This document shows positions 1 through 7,893 of a stretch of DNA of 64,000 nucleotides, one piece after another. A program made the position numbers and the translations under genes. The notes under the pieces were generated by a model. The model had not been told where the DNA came from, ran no database searches, and worked only from the letters and a program-made list of their open reading frames with translations. The stretch is taken from positions 1 to 64,000 of the forward strand of contig JAFGYE010000073.1 of NCBI GenBank assembly GCA_016936255.1, read 5' to 3'. The DNA comes from Marinifilaceae bacterium. Lineage in GTDB: Bacteria; Bacteroidota; Bacteroidia; Bacteroidales; Marinifilaceae. Position 1 is the stretch's first letter, and every line of letters begins with the position of its first letter.

Positions 1-2
1 GG

Positions 3-81
3 AAAAGGAGAAAGTCAACAAGCATCAGCCTAAAAAGGCAAAAGGGAGAAAGGTAAAAGGAGAAAGTCAACAAGCATCAGC
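3..81. repeat. Short direct repeat ahead of the first gene
   Basis: A 27-base stretch beginning AAAAGGAGAAAGTCAACAAG occurs at 3-29 and again at 55-81, 52 bases apart. It lies just before the permease start. The window begins here, so further copies upstream cannot be excluded. It looks like a small tandem duplication of intergenic sequence with no coding sense. Confidence 0.8.
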
Positions 82-96
82 TTAAAAGAAAAAGAT

Positions 97-1314
97 ATGA
101 TCAGATCAGTAGCATGGAGAAATATTTGGCGCAGTCCGCTTCGCTCAGGAATTATTATTGCTGCAATCAGTATTGGCATGTCGGCAGGTGTATTTACCAC
201 CACTTTTACCAAAGGCTGGATGAATCAGCGGCTTGAGGCAGGGGTTGAAACCGAGGCTTCGCACATACGAATTCAGCAAGCAAAATTTGGAGAGAATTAC
301 GATTTGAAAGAGTCCATTCCGAACAGCGAATCGTTAGTGAATGAAATTTCCAAATTGGATCACATTAACGGAATCAGTCCAAGAATTGTGATCCAATCGA
401 TGCTTGCCTCGGCCGAAACAGGAACGGGAGTTAAAATCATTGGAATCAACCCCGAAAAAGAAAAGACTGTTACCAATTTGCACGCCAAATTATCTGAAGG
501 AAAATATTTCGAAGGGATGAAGAGAAATCCGATTTTAATTGGAGCCAAACTGGCTAAAAAACTGAAGGTGAAAATGAAGTCGAAAGTCGTAATTACCGTT
601 CAGGATGCATCGGGAAATATTACCGGAGGAGCTTTTAGAGTATGTGGCATTTTTGATATCACCAATGGGATGTACGAAGAAACAAATGTGTTTGTGCTCA
701 AGAGCGATCTGGCCCGCTTACTCGGATTGGATGAGCAGGTTTCGCACGAAATAATTGTTCATCTGGATGATACGGAACTGATCGATCAGCAGAGCCTGCT
801 GCTAAAGAACAAGCACAAAAATTTGTTGGTTCAGACCTGGAAAGAAGCCATGCCCGAATTGGGTTATATCAATGAAATTGGAAATCTGTATACCTATATT
901 TTTGTTATCATTATTCTATTGGCTCTGGGCTTTGGAATTGTAAACACCATGCTGATGGTGATTCTTGAAAGAGTAAAGGAAATTGGCATGTTAATGGCAA
1001 TAGGAATGAGTAAGGCCCGGATTTTTGGCATGTTAATGCTGGAAACCGTTCTGCTGACTTTCACAGGAGGATTTACCGGCATTCTTATTGGCCTGGGTGC
1101 CACATACGCCACAATGGAAAACGGGATCAATCTTTCGAGTTACGCCGCCGGCTTCGAAGACATGGGCTACAGTGCTCATGTGTATCCGGTGGTGGAATTT
1201 GAAACACTGCTTGTGATCACAATACTTGTGATTATCACCGGAATTGCGGCATCAATCTATCCGGCCCGAAAAGCCTTAAAATACCATCCCGCTGATGCGA
1301 TAAGAACAGAATAG
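97..1314 (+). CDS. ABC transporter permease, LolC/LolE-FtsX type
   Basis: This is a 405-residue inner-membrane permease. It has an N-terminal membrane segment at about residues 18-38, a long periplasmic MacB_PCD-like domain, and a C-terminal FtsX core of three membrane helices (about 265-290, 310-340 and 365-390). The motif ERVKEIGMLMAIG after the second helix is typical of FtsX/LolE permeases, which couple ATP hydrolysis to periplasmic work such as lipoprotein or lipid release rather than classical transport. The ATPase gene follows after 33 bases and an outer-membrane barrel gene comes next, so they probably form one operon that begins left of the window. The substrate cannot be read from the sequence. 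Confidence 0.9.
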   Translation: MIRSVAWRNIWRSPLRSGIIIAAISIGMSAGVFTTTFTKGWMNQRLEAGVETEASHIRIQQAKFGENYDLKESIPNSESLVNEISKLDHINGISPRIVIQSMLASAETGTGVKIIGINPEKEKTVTNLHAKLSEGKYFEGMKRNPILIGAKLAKKLKVKMKSKVVITVQDASGNITGGAFRVCGIFDITNGMYEETNVFVLKSDLARLLGLDEQVSHEIIVHLDDTELIDQQSLLLKNKHKNLLVQTWKEAMPELGYINEIGNLYTYIFVIIILLALGFGIVNTMLMVILERVKEIGMLMAIGMSKARIFGMLMLETVLLTFTGGFTGILIGLGATYATMENGINLSSYAAGFEDMGYSAHVYPVVEFETLLVITILVIITGIAASIYPARKALKYHPADAIRTE

Positions 1315-1347
1315 CTGGGATAATATCCACCTTAAAAGAACTGAAAT

Positions 1348-2034
1348 ATGAACATCATAGAAATTACAAACCTTCATAAGATATACAACGACTCCGAAGT
1401 AAATGTTCATGCCGTAAACGGCATTAGCCTTAGCTTCGAAGAAGGTGAGTTTGCAGCCATTGTAGGACCTTCCGGCTCAGGGAAATCGACCCTGCTAAAC
1501 ATGCTTGGTGGTTTGGATGCGCCTACCAATGGCAAAATTCTGATCGACAATAAGGATTTACGTGAGTTAACATCGTCTGATCTGATTAAATTCAGAATGC
1601 AGAATATTGGTTTTGTTTTTCAATCGTACAACCTGATTCCGGTTTTAACGGCCAGGGAAAATGTGGAATTCATTATGCATCTGCAAAACCGTCCCAAAAA
1701 GGAACGGGAAGAAAGAAGCATGGAGTTATTAAATGCCGTTGGTTTAGAGGGACGAGAAAACAGCCGTCCAAATAAACTTTCCGGCGGACAGCAGCAACGG
1801 GTTGCAGTGGCAAGAGCTTTGGCCTCGAAACCCAAATTTGTTTTGGCCGACGAACCTACTGCAAATCTGGATTCGAAATCGACCGAGAATCTATTGGAGA
1901 TCATGGAAGACCTGAACAAAAAGGAGAACATCACCTTTATTTTTTCAACTCACGACCAAAGAGTTGTGAACAAGGCTCATCGGGTAATCACCCTTGAGGA
2001 TGGAAAAATTATTAGTGACGAACGCAGACCATAA
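1348..2034 (+). CDS. ABC transporter ATP-binding protein, LolD/MacB type
   Basis: This 228-residue nucleotide-binding subunit has a Walker A GPSGSGKST at about residue 41, a Q-loop in GFVFQSYNLIP, the signature LSGGQQQR at about 143, Walker B FVLADEPTANLDS and the H-loop STHD. Length and motifs match the LolD/MacB/FtsE group that powers FtsX-type permeases. It sits 33 bases after a cognate permease and is followed within 40 bases by the barrel-protein gene. It should form a cytoplasmic dimer under the permease. LolD-like is the best family call; orthology to E. coli LolD is not shown. Confidence 0.93.
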   Translation: MNIIEITNLHKIYNDSEVNVHAVNGISLSFEEGEFAAIVGPSGSGKSTLLNMLGGLDAPTNGKILIDNKDLRELTSSDLIKFRMQNIGFVFQSYNLIPVLTARENVEFIMHLQNRPKKEREERSMELLNAVGLEGRENSRPNKLSGGQQQRVAVARALASKPKFVLADEPTANLDSKSTENLLEIMEDLNKKENITFIFSTHDQRVVNKAHRVITLEDGKIISDERRP

Positions 2035-2070
2035 AGCAAATTGCTTCCTGTTAAATTAGTATCCAGTAAG

Positions 2071-3234
2071 ATGAAAAAAGCCATTCTTGCTCTCTTTCTA
2101 TTTCTTTCCTTGCTTTCCCATTCGCAGGAACGCAAATGGAATCTGAATGGTTATGTGAAAGATCTGTACATGTTTTATCACCCGGAACAGCCTCCTATTG
2201 GACCTGAGTTACCAAATTATCATTTGAACACCATTCACAACCGGTTAAATTTCAATTGGTACGCTAACGAGAAGATTAGCTTTTCAATGGGAATGCGAAA
2301 TCGCTTGATCATGGGAAATATGGTAAGTGAAATTCCCAATTACCGGGCTACTGCAAATGTTGACAATGGATACATGGATTTGTCTTGGCTTAGTGCCCGT
2401 TCCCACAAATGGTTTTTGCATTCGATAATCGACAGAGCCTACTTTGATTGCACCCAAGGCGATTGGCAGTTTCGTATTGGGCGTCAGAGAATCAATTGGG
2501 GAATCAGCAAGGTTTGGAATCCCAATGATGTTTTCAACAGCTTCTCTTATTTCGATTTTGACTATGAAGAACGTCCGGGCAGTGATGCCGTCAATATCAG
2601 ACATTATCCGGGCGTTACCTCTTCGATGGAACTGGTATTTAAAATGGCAGACCATTCCAGTGAAATGGCCTTAGCCGCCATGTACCGATTCTCGAAATGG
2701 AATTACGATTTTCAATTGTTATCCGGTTGGGTTGGCGATGACTATGTGCTGGGCGGCGGATGGTCCGGCGATATCATGGGCGGCGGTTTTCGTGGCGAAA
2801 TATCTTACTTTACTCCCCGCCCGACGAAGAACAGTTCCAAAGAAGCAAAAGTTGCTTCCCTATCCTACGATTACACCCTGAAGAACAATCTCACTCTTTC
2901 AATCGAAGGACTTTTCAACAGCAATGGCAGCACAAAAAATGCGGTCGGTTCAAATGTTCTTTTTGATCAAAACTTGTCAGCGAAAATGCTTTCCCGGGCT
3001 AAGTATTCGGTATTTGGGCAGTTGGCTTATCCAATTACTCCCTTATTCAATGCCAGCTTATCAACAATTTTCAACCCTTCGGATCATTCCTGCTACCTCA
3101 ATCCTTCGTTTAGCTATTCTCTTAGCGAAAACATTGAACTAATGCTGACCACTCAATTGTTTTTTGGTAAAAATGGCAGTGAATTTGGAGATATTGGACA
3201 AGTAGCTTTTGGAAGATTACGATGGAGTTTTTAA
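2071..3234 (+). CDS. Outer-membrane beta-barrel protein of the ABC operon
   Basis: The start at MKKAILALFLFL gives a classical signal peptide ending near residue 18 (SHSQE). The reading frame continues upstream to an alternative TTG, but that would bury the signal. The mature part of about 370 residues is rich in alternating aromatic/polar strands and ends in phenylalanine (RLRWSF), as expected for an outer-membrane barrel. The patch GRQRINWGISKVWNPND resembles porin-like or DUF1302-like proteins found with lipid or hydrophobe exporters. Cotranscription with the LolCD-like pair suggests it receives or releases the same substrate at the outer membrane, which is inference. No specific family is certain. 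Confidence 0.72.
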   Translation: MKKAILALFLFLSLLSHSQERKWNLNGYVKDLYMFYHPEQPPIGPELPNYHLNTIHNRLNFNWYANEKISFSMGMRNRLIMGNMVSEIPNYRATANVDNGYMDLSWLSARSHKWFLHSIIDRAYFDCTQGDWQFRIGRQRINWGISKVWNPNDVFNSFSYFDFDYEERPGSDAVNIRHYPGVTSSMELVFKMADHSSEMALAAMYRFSKWNYDFQLLSGWVGDDYVLGGGWSGDIMGGGFRGEISYFTPRPTKNSSKEAKVASLSYDYTLKNNLTLSIEGLFNSNGSTKNAVGSNVLFDQNLSAKMLSRAKYSVFGQLAYPITPLFNASLSTIFNPSDHSCYLNPSFSYSLSENIELMLTTQLFFGKNGSEFGDIGQVAFGRLRWSF

Positions 3235-3243
3235 AGGGATTTG

Positions 3244-3759
3244 TTATTTCCAATCCTTCCATTCCGATTTCAGTACCGACATCACCAATTTATCATGGTA
3301 TTCTCCATTTCGAAGTGCAGCTTCCCTGTAACGACCTTCCAAAACAAAACCTGCCCGCTCATAAGCTTTTACACCGGCAATGTTAGGCACCGAAACCGTC
3401 AGCATGATGCGGTTCAATCCCAATTCTTCAAAGCCCATTTTCACAATCATTTGGGTGACTTGGGTACCAATTCCCTTTCCCCAATAATCCTTATCGCCTA
3501 TGAAAATGAAATATTCTCCGGATTTATTAATCGTTGAAATGCCACTGATGCCTGCGTAACCAACAAAAACACCATCCACAAAAATTCCGTGATTGCTGTT
3601 CCTTTTATCACTAATGGCCTGTGCATACCAATCTTCAATCTGTTGGTCGGTTTTCATCGCCTGAAATATTGACAAGGAGTAAATGATTGCTTCCTCATCT
3701 TTAATCCATTTGCAGAATGACGGAAGGTTTTCGGGGGTGAGTGGTTTTAGTTTAATCAT
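3244..3759 (-). CDS. GNAT-family N-acetyltransferase, RimJ/RimL-like
   Basis: This 171-residue single-domain acetyltransferase has the acetyl-CoA pyrophosphate loop in KDYWGKGIGTQVTQMIV (about 91-107). It also has the conserved late segment NIAGVKAYERAGFVLEGRYREA, typical of the RimJ/RimL branch that acetylates N-termini or small amines. The substrate is unknown. It is convergent with the preceding barrel gene, with nine bases between stop codons and no obvious hairpin. The start is the first Met of a compact fold (MIKLKPLTPENLPSF). Confidence 0.88.
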   Translation of the reverse strand: MIKLKPLTPENLPSFCKWIKDEEAIIYSLSIFQAMKTDQQIEDWYAQAISDKRNSNHGIFVDGVFVGYAGISGISTINKSGEYFIFIGDKDYWGKGIGTQVTQMIVKMGFEELGLNRIMLTVSVPNIAGVKAYERAGFVLEGRYREAALRNGEYHDKLVMSVLKSEWKDWK

Positions 3760-3821
3760 TTATTTTTCTTTAAAAGCTCCACCTAAAATCGGAGATAATT
3801 AATAAGCTTTATATCTTTTTT

Positions 3822-4100
3822 CTACCACAAAAAAAGCAAATATGCATAAGCAAGAGCAAACAAAACAGCAACGCTAACTGCAACAATTAAAACCCGTCTA
3901 TTTTCACGATGAATCTTAAATCTAATTTTTTCTTTAATGTTAGTTAATTCCGCATTGGGTACTTTTTTAAACCTGAGAAAGGTTCTTCTGCTTTCTTTAA
4001 TTTTAATATTATCCCGGAAACCAGGTTTTTGAGAATGAAGTTCAGATTTATTCTCTTTCATTCTTCTAATCATATCGAAAACGTGACCTGCTGATGACAT
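3822..4100 (-). CDS. Small basic protein with C-terminal membrane anchor
   Basis: This 92-residue protein has no enzyme motif. Residues 1-65 are basic and polar (MSSAGHVFDMIRRMKENKSE, then a KESRRTF stretch), and one hydrophobic helix at about 70-91 ends the chain, giving a tail-anchored layout. Proteins with the opening SSAGHVFDMI are, from memory, common in Bacteroidota and uncharacterised. It is probably an inner-membrane protein with a cytoplasmic positively charged head, but its function is unknown. It lies between an acetyltransferase and a DUF5362-like gene on the same strand. Confidence 0.7.
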   Translation of the reverse strand: MSSAGHVFDMIRRMKENKSELHSQKPGFRDNIKIKESRRTFLRFKKVPNAELTNIKEKIRFKIHRENRRVLIVAVSVAVLFALAYAYLLFLW

Positions 4101-4160
4101 TCAGTTTCATTTTTTAAAATATCTACAATATATATTAATTAACAATAATAGAAAAATAAA

Positions 4161-4192
4161 AACTCCCTTTCGGTTGAAACAAAAAGGGAGCT
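4161..4192 (-). terminator. Rho-independent terminator
   Basis: Read on the minus strand, CTCCCTTT pairs with AAAGGGAG around a 12-base loop and is followed by TTTTTATTTTTC. It sits about 25 bases after the stop of the DUF5362-like gene, so it should end that transcript. Confidence 0.75.
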
Positions 4193-4215
4193 TTTACAGG
4201 TATTGATATCTTTTT

Positions 4216-4665
4216 TTAGAAGCCCTGACTTGCAGCAACAATAATTGCAACAATCATTCCGATTGGGTATAAGGCAAGCATCACAATTGTGAAAATTCCC
4301 ATAAACTTGTAGTGCGATTTCATGTATTTCATCGACTCGGTAAGGCTTTGCGTGCTCTTACCTGCAAGTGCAAGCTTTGCTTTATTTGCAAATTGCAGCA
4401 GATAATAGATTGGAAAGAAGTACACTCCCGCCAGTACCAAATATAAAAACCCGATTCCTCCAATAGGAAATGGCAGTATACTTGCCATTGATCCGGCCAA
4501 GGCAAACACTGCGAATGATCCCAACACCATGAATCCCATAAAAATAAAGCCAACAATGGCTAAAAACTTCGCCCACTTAGCGGTTTCACGTAAATATGCT
4601 TCTGCCTGAGTTTCCAGCAACAACTCATTTTTAATTTCAGTTCCTTGTGTTTCTAAATTCTCCAT
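4216..4665 (-). CDS. DUF5362-like four-helix membrane protein
   Basis: This 149-residue protein starts with an acidic/polar segment (about 1-32) followed by YLRETAKWAKFLAIVGFIFM. It has four hydrophobic helices at roughly 35-58, 64-90, 92-110 and 120-145. The arrangement matches the Bacteroidota DUF5362 family as I remember it; the function is unknown. A terminator follows directly. It is the first gene left of the two-component pair and is separated from it by an AT-rich gap. Confidence 0.7.
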   Translation of the reverse strand: MENLETQGTEIKNELLLETQAEAYLRETAKWAKFLAIVGFIFMGFMVLGSFAVFALAGSMASILPFPIGGIGFLYLVLAGVYFFPIYYLLQFANKAKLALAGKSTQSLTESMKYMKSHYKFMGIFTIVMLALYPIGMIVAIIVAASQGF

Positions 4666-4822
4666 GAATCAATAATTAGTGTTATGATTTTTATAAAGAG
4701 CGCTAAGTTATTATTTATTTAAAAATCTAAAAATTAAAATTCAAACTTTACACGTTCATACTGTTTACCGCAGAATTTTGGCAAAATATAATTATTTCCT
4801 TTTTCATTCCTTAATTAAAGCA

Positions 4823-6178
4823 CTACCATCTCACGGTAAACACGGTCTCTCCCACTTTCGAACGGCAAAGAAGACTGCCGCCATGGGCACGCATAATCTG
4901 ACGGGAATAACTCAAGCCAATGCCCGATCCGTTCTCTTTTGTGGTGAAAAAGGGAATGAAAATTTCATCTGCAATTTCCTCCGAAATACCATGACCGTTA
5001 TCTGATACTCTGATCTCTGTAATTTCGCCCTTTTGAATGGAAGTTACAGCAATAGCTGCATTGGAATCTGCTCCGGAAGGCTGTCCGTTGAAAGCTTCTG
5101 CCGCATTTTTCACCAGATTAATAATTACCTGAACCATCATTTGTTCATCAGCCGTAAACCGAAAATTTTTAACGGGTGGTGTCAACTTTAAATTTCCGAA
5201 AAAACTCTCTTTTATGGGCGACAACAGAATATTCAAACGCTCGAAAAAAGAATGAGTATCGATGATAGCTAATTTAGGTTCCGGTGCCTTGGACAATACC
5301 CGATACGATTGTACAAAACGAATCAATGCTTCGCTCATTTCGGTAATCACGCCCAAACCGTTAATGGTTTTTTCTACATGAATATCTTCAGACACATCCG
5401 TTATGGCGCCCAATTTCTGCTCCCATATTCTTTTCAGGGACTGTGAAATGGAAGTAACCGGAGCCAATGAATTCATTATTTCGTGACTCAGTACTCTAAT
5501 CAGTTTTACCCAGGCATCAATTTCCTTGCGTTCCAATTCTCCCCGGATATCCTGTAAAGTTATCAGCCTCACTTCTTCATTCTCCAGACGAATTACCGAA
5601 CATCTCGAAATCACCTGTATCCGTTCTTTTTTTAAGATGAGATCCAATACTTTTTTCTGGCGGTTTTTTAGTTCTGTAAGACCTGATGTAAATTTTGAAT
5701 CGACTTGATCGAGTTGCTTAATATGTGTGAAAGTCTTTAAGCTGAGTAGTTCCAAGGCCGCCGAATTCACATCAGTAACGTAACCATCTTCGGCAAGTAC
5801 CACAACTCCGGTTGCAATATTCTGAAGAATTTCTCCGAAATATTTCTCCTTAATTTTGCTTTTCACCTGCACTTGCTGCAAAATGCCGTTCAGCTCGTTC
5901 AAACTTTGATGCAGTTCGTTAATAATGGCATTGCCTGTTTTAATGGGGAAACGCAAAGTGGTATCTTCATTTTTAATGGACTGAACAAAGTAGTTCATCT
6001 CCTTGTGCGTTTTGTTCAAAAAACGCACAAATTGAAGTACCAAGACAATTTCGGCGCAGAGAATTGGGAATGCGAAATAATAGGATGCCTGCGAAAGAAA
6101 ACAGCCAATCAGCACTGCGAAAAAAATCACAAAACCAAGCCGTACGAATAAAGCTGAATTGTAGTGTCTATAAGCCAT
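4823..6178 (-). CDS. Sensor histidine kinase, NtrB-like (sigma-54 system)
   Basis: The 451 residues comprise two N-terminal membrane helices (about 11-28 and 33-52), a HAMP-like linker, a PAS-like segment (about 115-150), a dimerisation/phosphoacceptor helix with SHEIMNSLAP (His232), and a HATPase domain. The HATPase domain carries the N box NLVKNAAEA (about 354), G1 DNGHGI (393-398), FFTTK, and G2 GSGIGLS (417-423). The periplasmic loop is almost absent, so the input is probably membrane-borne or cytoplasmic. Its start overlaps the end of the response-regulator gene by 11 bases, so the two are translationally coupled, regulator first. The pair faces away from the exporter operon it likely controls. 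Confidence 0.93.
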   Translation of the reverse strand: MAYRHYNSALFVRLGFVIFFAVLIGCFLSQASYYFAFPILCAEIVLVLQFVRFLNKTHKEMNYFVQSIKNEDTTLRFPIKTGNAIINELHQSLNELNGILQQVQVKSKIKEKYFGEILQNIATGVVVLAEDGYVTDVNSAALELLSLKTFTHIKQLDQVDSKFTSGLTELKNRQKKVLDLILKKERIQVISRCSVIRLENEEVRLITLQDIRGELERKEIDAWVKLIRVLSHEIMNSLAPVTSISQSLKRIWEQKLGAITDVSEDIHVEKTINGLGVITEMSEALIRFVQSYRVLSKAPEPKLAIIDTHSFFERLNILLSPIKESFFGNLKLTPPVKNFRFTADEQMMVQVIINLVKNAAEAFNGQPSGADSNAAIAVTSIQKGEITEIRVSDNGHGISEEIADEIFIPFFTTKENGSGIGLSYSRQIMRAHGGSLLCRSKVGETVFTVRW

Positions 6179-7532
6179 ACTTCTTAATTTTATTGTAAAG
6201 GGTTTGTCGTGTTACTCCTAATTGCGCCGATACAGCAGAAAGATTCCCCATTTGCTTTTCGATTGCTCCCAAAATCAACTGCTTCTCCATATCTTCCAAT
6301 GTGCCGCCAAAGGCTTCAGCAGCCGAGAATTCATCCATTTTAAAAACAAAATCTTTTGCACTAATTAAGTGTGTATCGCTAAGGATTACAGCTTTTTCTA
6401 TAGCATGCTGCAATTCACGAACATTACCGGGCCAACGGTAAGTTTGTAATTTCGCGATGGCTTCCGGTGCAATAACAAGTCCGTTCTTATTGTATTTTTC
6501 AGCGTAAAGCTTCACAAAAAACTGCACCAATTCGGGAATGTCAGCAATACGGTCGCGCAAGGACGGCAATTCAATTTGTATGGTGTTAATCCGGTAAAGC
6601 AAATCTTCCCGAAAACGTCCTTCTCCAATCATTTTAACCAGATTACAGTTGGTCGCACAAACCAATCGTACATCAATATCAACAGGCAAATTTTCGCCCA
6701 GTCGGGTTAGTGTTCTGTTCTGCAGTACCGATAGCAGCTTCGCCTGCATTGGCATGGATAAATTTCCAATTTCGTCGAGAAAGAGTGTGCCTTCGTTGGC
6801 CGCTTCAATTTTCCCCATTCTATCCATTCCGGCATCGGTAAATGCTCCTTTTTTGTGCCCGAACAATTCACTCTCAAACAAATTTTCGGCTATGGATCCC
6901 ATATCAACGGTAACCATCACCTTCTTCGCCCGGTTGGAAAGCCGGTGAATCTCCCGGGCAACCAATTCCTTTCCGGTTCCATTTTCTCCCGTAATCAGAA
7001 TATTCGCATTGGTCATGGCCACTTTTCGAACCACGGCCATCACTTTTTCCCAAGCCGGCGAACTTCCAATAATGTGATTCTTATTTTTGTTGATTTCAGC
7101 AATCAATTCATTTTCCTTTAAGCGAAGATTCTTTACCTCTTTTCTGGAATGGCTTAATTTCCAGGCCATCTCGATAGTCGTCAGCATCTTCTCATTCTCC
7201 CAAGGTTTCAGAACAAAATCGACAGCTCCCGAACGCACTGCTTTCACAGCCAACTCTACATCTCCATAGGCAGTAATCATGACCACACTCAATCCCGGAT
7301 TGTATTCCAAAATCTGATTCAACCAATAAATTCCTTCGTTTCCGGTATTAATTCCTGCTTTAAAATTCATATCCAAAAGCACAACATCGTAGCTGTCACT
7401 TTTCAATTCTGAAAGCAAGGCGTTTGGACTCGACAAACATTTTACTTTTTTACAGCTTCCTGTCAGTAACAAATCCAAAGCACTTAAAATGCTTTTATTG
7501 TCATCAACAATTAAAATTTTGGCCTCTTTCAT
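6168..7532 (-). CDS. Sigma-54-dependent response regulator, NtrC family
   Basis: The 454 residues comprise a receiver domain (1-120, phosphoacceptor Asp54 in VVLLDMNF, Thr88, Lys109), an AAA+ domain, and a Fis-type helix-turn-helix ending in TRQTLYNKIKKYGL. The AAA+ domain has Walker A GENGTGKE (182-189), Walker B FLDEIG (251-256), and an R-finger region. The sigma-54 contact loop reads GAFTDA (229-234) instead of the textbook GAFTGA, a variant that keeps Phe and Thr. It activates RNA polymerase-sigma54 when phosphorylated by the overlapping kinase gene. A sigma-54-like element lies in the gap upstream, pointing at the exporter operon. Autoregulation is possible. Confidence 0.95.
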   Translation of the reverse strand: MKEAKILIVDDNKSILSALDLLLTGSCKKVKCLSSPNALLSELKSDSYDVVLLDMNFKAGINTGNEGIYWLNQILEYNPGLSVVMITAYGDVELAVKAVRSGAVDFVLKPWENEKMLTTIEMAWKLSHSRKEVKNLRLKENELIAEINKNKNHIIGSSPAWEKVMAVVRKVAMTNANILITGENGTGKELVAREIHRLSNRAKKVMVTVDMGSIAENLFESELFGHKKGAFTDAGMDRMGKIEAANEGTLFLDEIGNLSMPMQAKLLSVLQNRTLTRLGENLPVDIDVRLVCATNCNLVKMIGEGRFREDLLYRINTIQIELPSLRDRIADIPELVQFFVKLYAEKYNKNGLVIAPEAIAKLQTYRWPGNVRELQHAIEKAVILSDTHLISAKDFVFKMDEFSAAEAFGGTLEDMEKQLILGAIEKQMGNLSAVSAQLGVTRQTLYNKIKKYGL

Positions 7533-7627
7533 TTTTAGTAAAGATATGAGATGTGAGAGATGAGATTTTAGATCCTCAATGGTACATTATCTAATTTTTA
7601 TCTAAAGTAAAAAGCTTTTCAAAAAAT

Positions 7628-7644
7628 TAGACAACGATTGTCTA
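7628..7644. promoter_or_regulatory. Candidate enhancer for the NtrC-type regulator
   Basis: TAGACAACGATTGTCTA is a perfect 7+7 inverted repeat with a 3-base spacer, centred about 75 bases before the -24-like GG. A second pair, TTTTACA at 7662-7668 and TGTAAAA at 7692-7698, with AGAC/GTCT inside it, could be another half of the same control region. Assignment to this regulator rests on position and on the family's habit of binding upstream inverted repeats. Confidence 0.5.
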
Positions 7645-7708
7645 TTTTTTTTACACTTCCATTTTACAGACACAACACAAACGTCTACTAATGTAAAACT
7701 TACAAGCC

Positions 7709-7725
7709 TTGGCACAGGATTGGAT
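7709..7725 (+). promoter_or_regulatory. Sigma-54 (-24/-12)-like promoter of the exporter operon
   Basis: TTGGCACAGGATTGGAT matches the -24 block TGGCAC exactly. At the -12 block the expected GC dinucleotide is GA at the canonical spacing, so this is a near match. It is oriented towards the exporter genes and lies next to a gene for a sigma-54 activator. Transcription would begin near 7737, leaving a leader of roughly 157 bases. Confidence 0.5.
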
Positions 7726-7893
7726 AAGCATTGGGTGAATGAATTGGAATAAACATGTATTTGAAATTGTTCAATCTAATTTATTCTTGATGATGCAGAA
7801 AAGAATAAACCACAGAGCACACTGAGAAGTGCACAGAGAAAAAATACAAACAAGGAATCAAATATTCCGCGATAAAACAAAAAGAGCTTACAT

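Larger units (their letters stand above)
7533..7893. other. Divergent regulatory gap between response regulator and exporter operon
   Basis: This gap has no ORF of merit. From left to right it holds a low-complexity AGATATGAGATGTGAGA tract, a perfect inverted repeat at 7628-7644, a wider inverted pair at 7662-7668 and 7692-7698, and a sigma-54-like element at 7709-7725. About 160 bases of AT-rich leader then run to the membrane-fusion-protein gene. This is the layout of an enhancer plus -24/-12 promoter. Confidence 0.6.
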
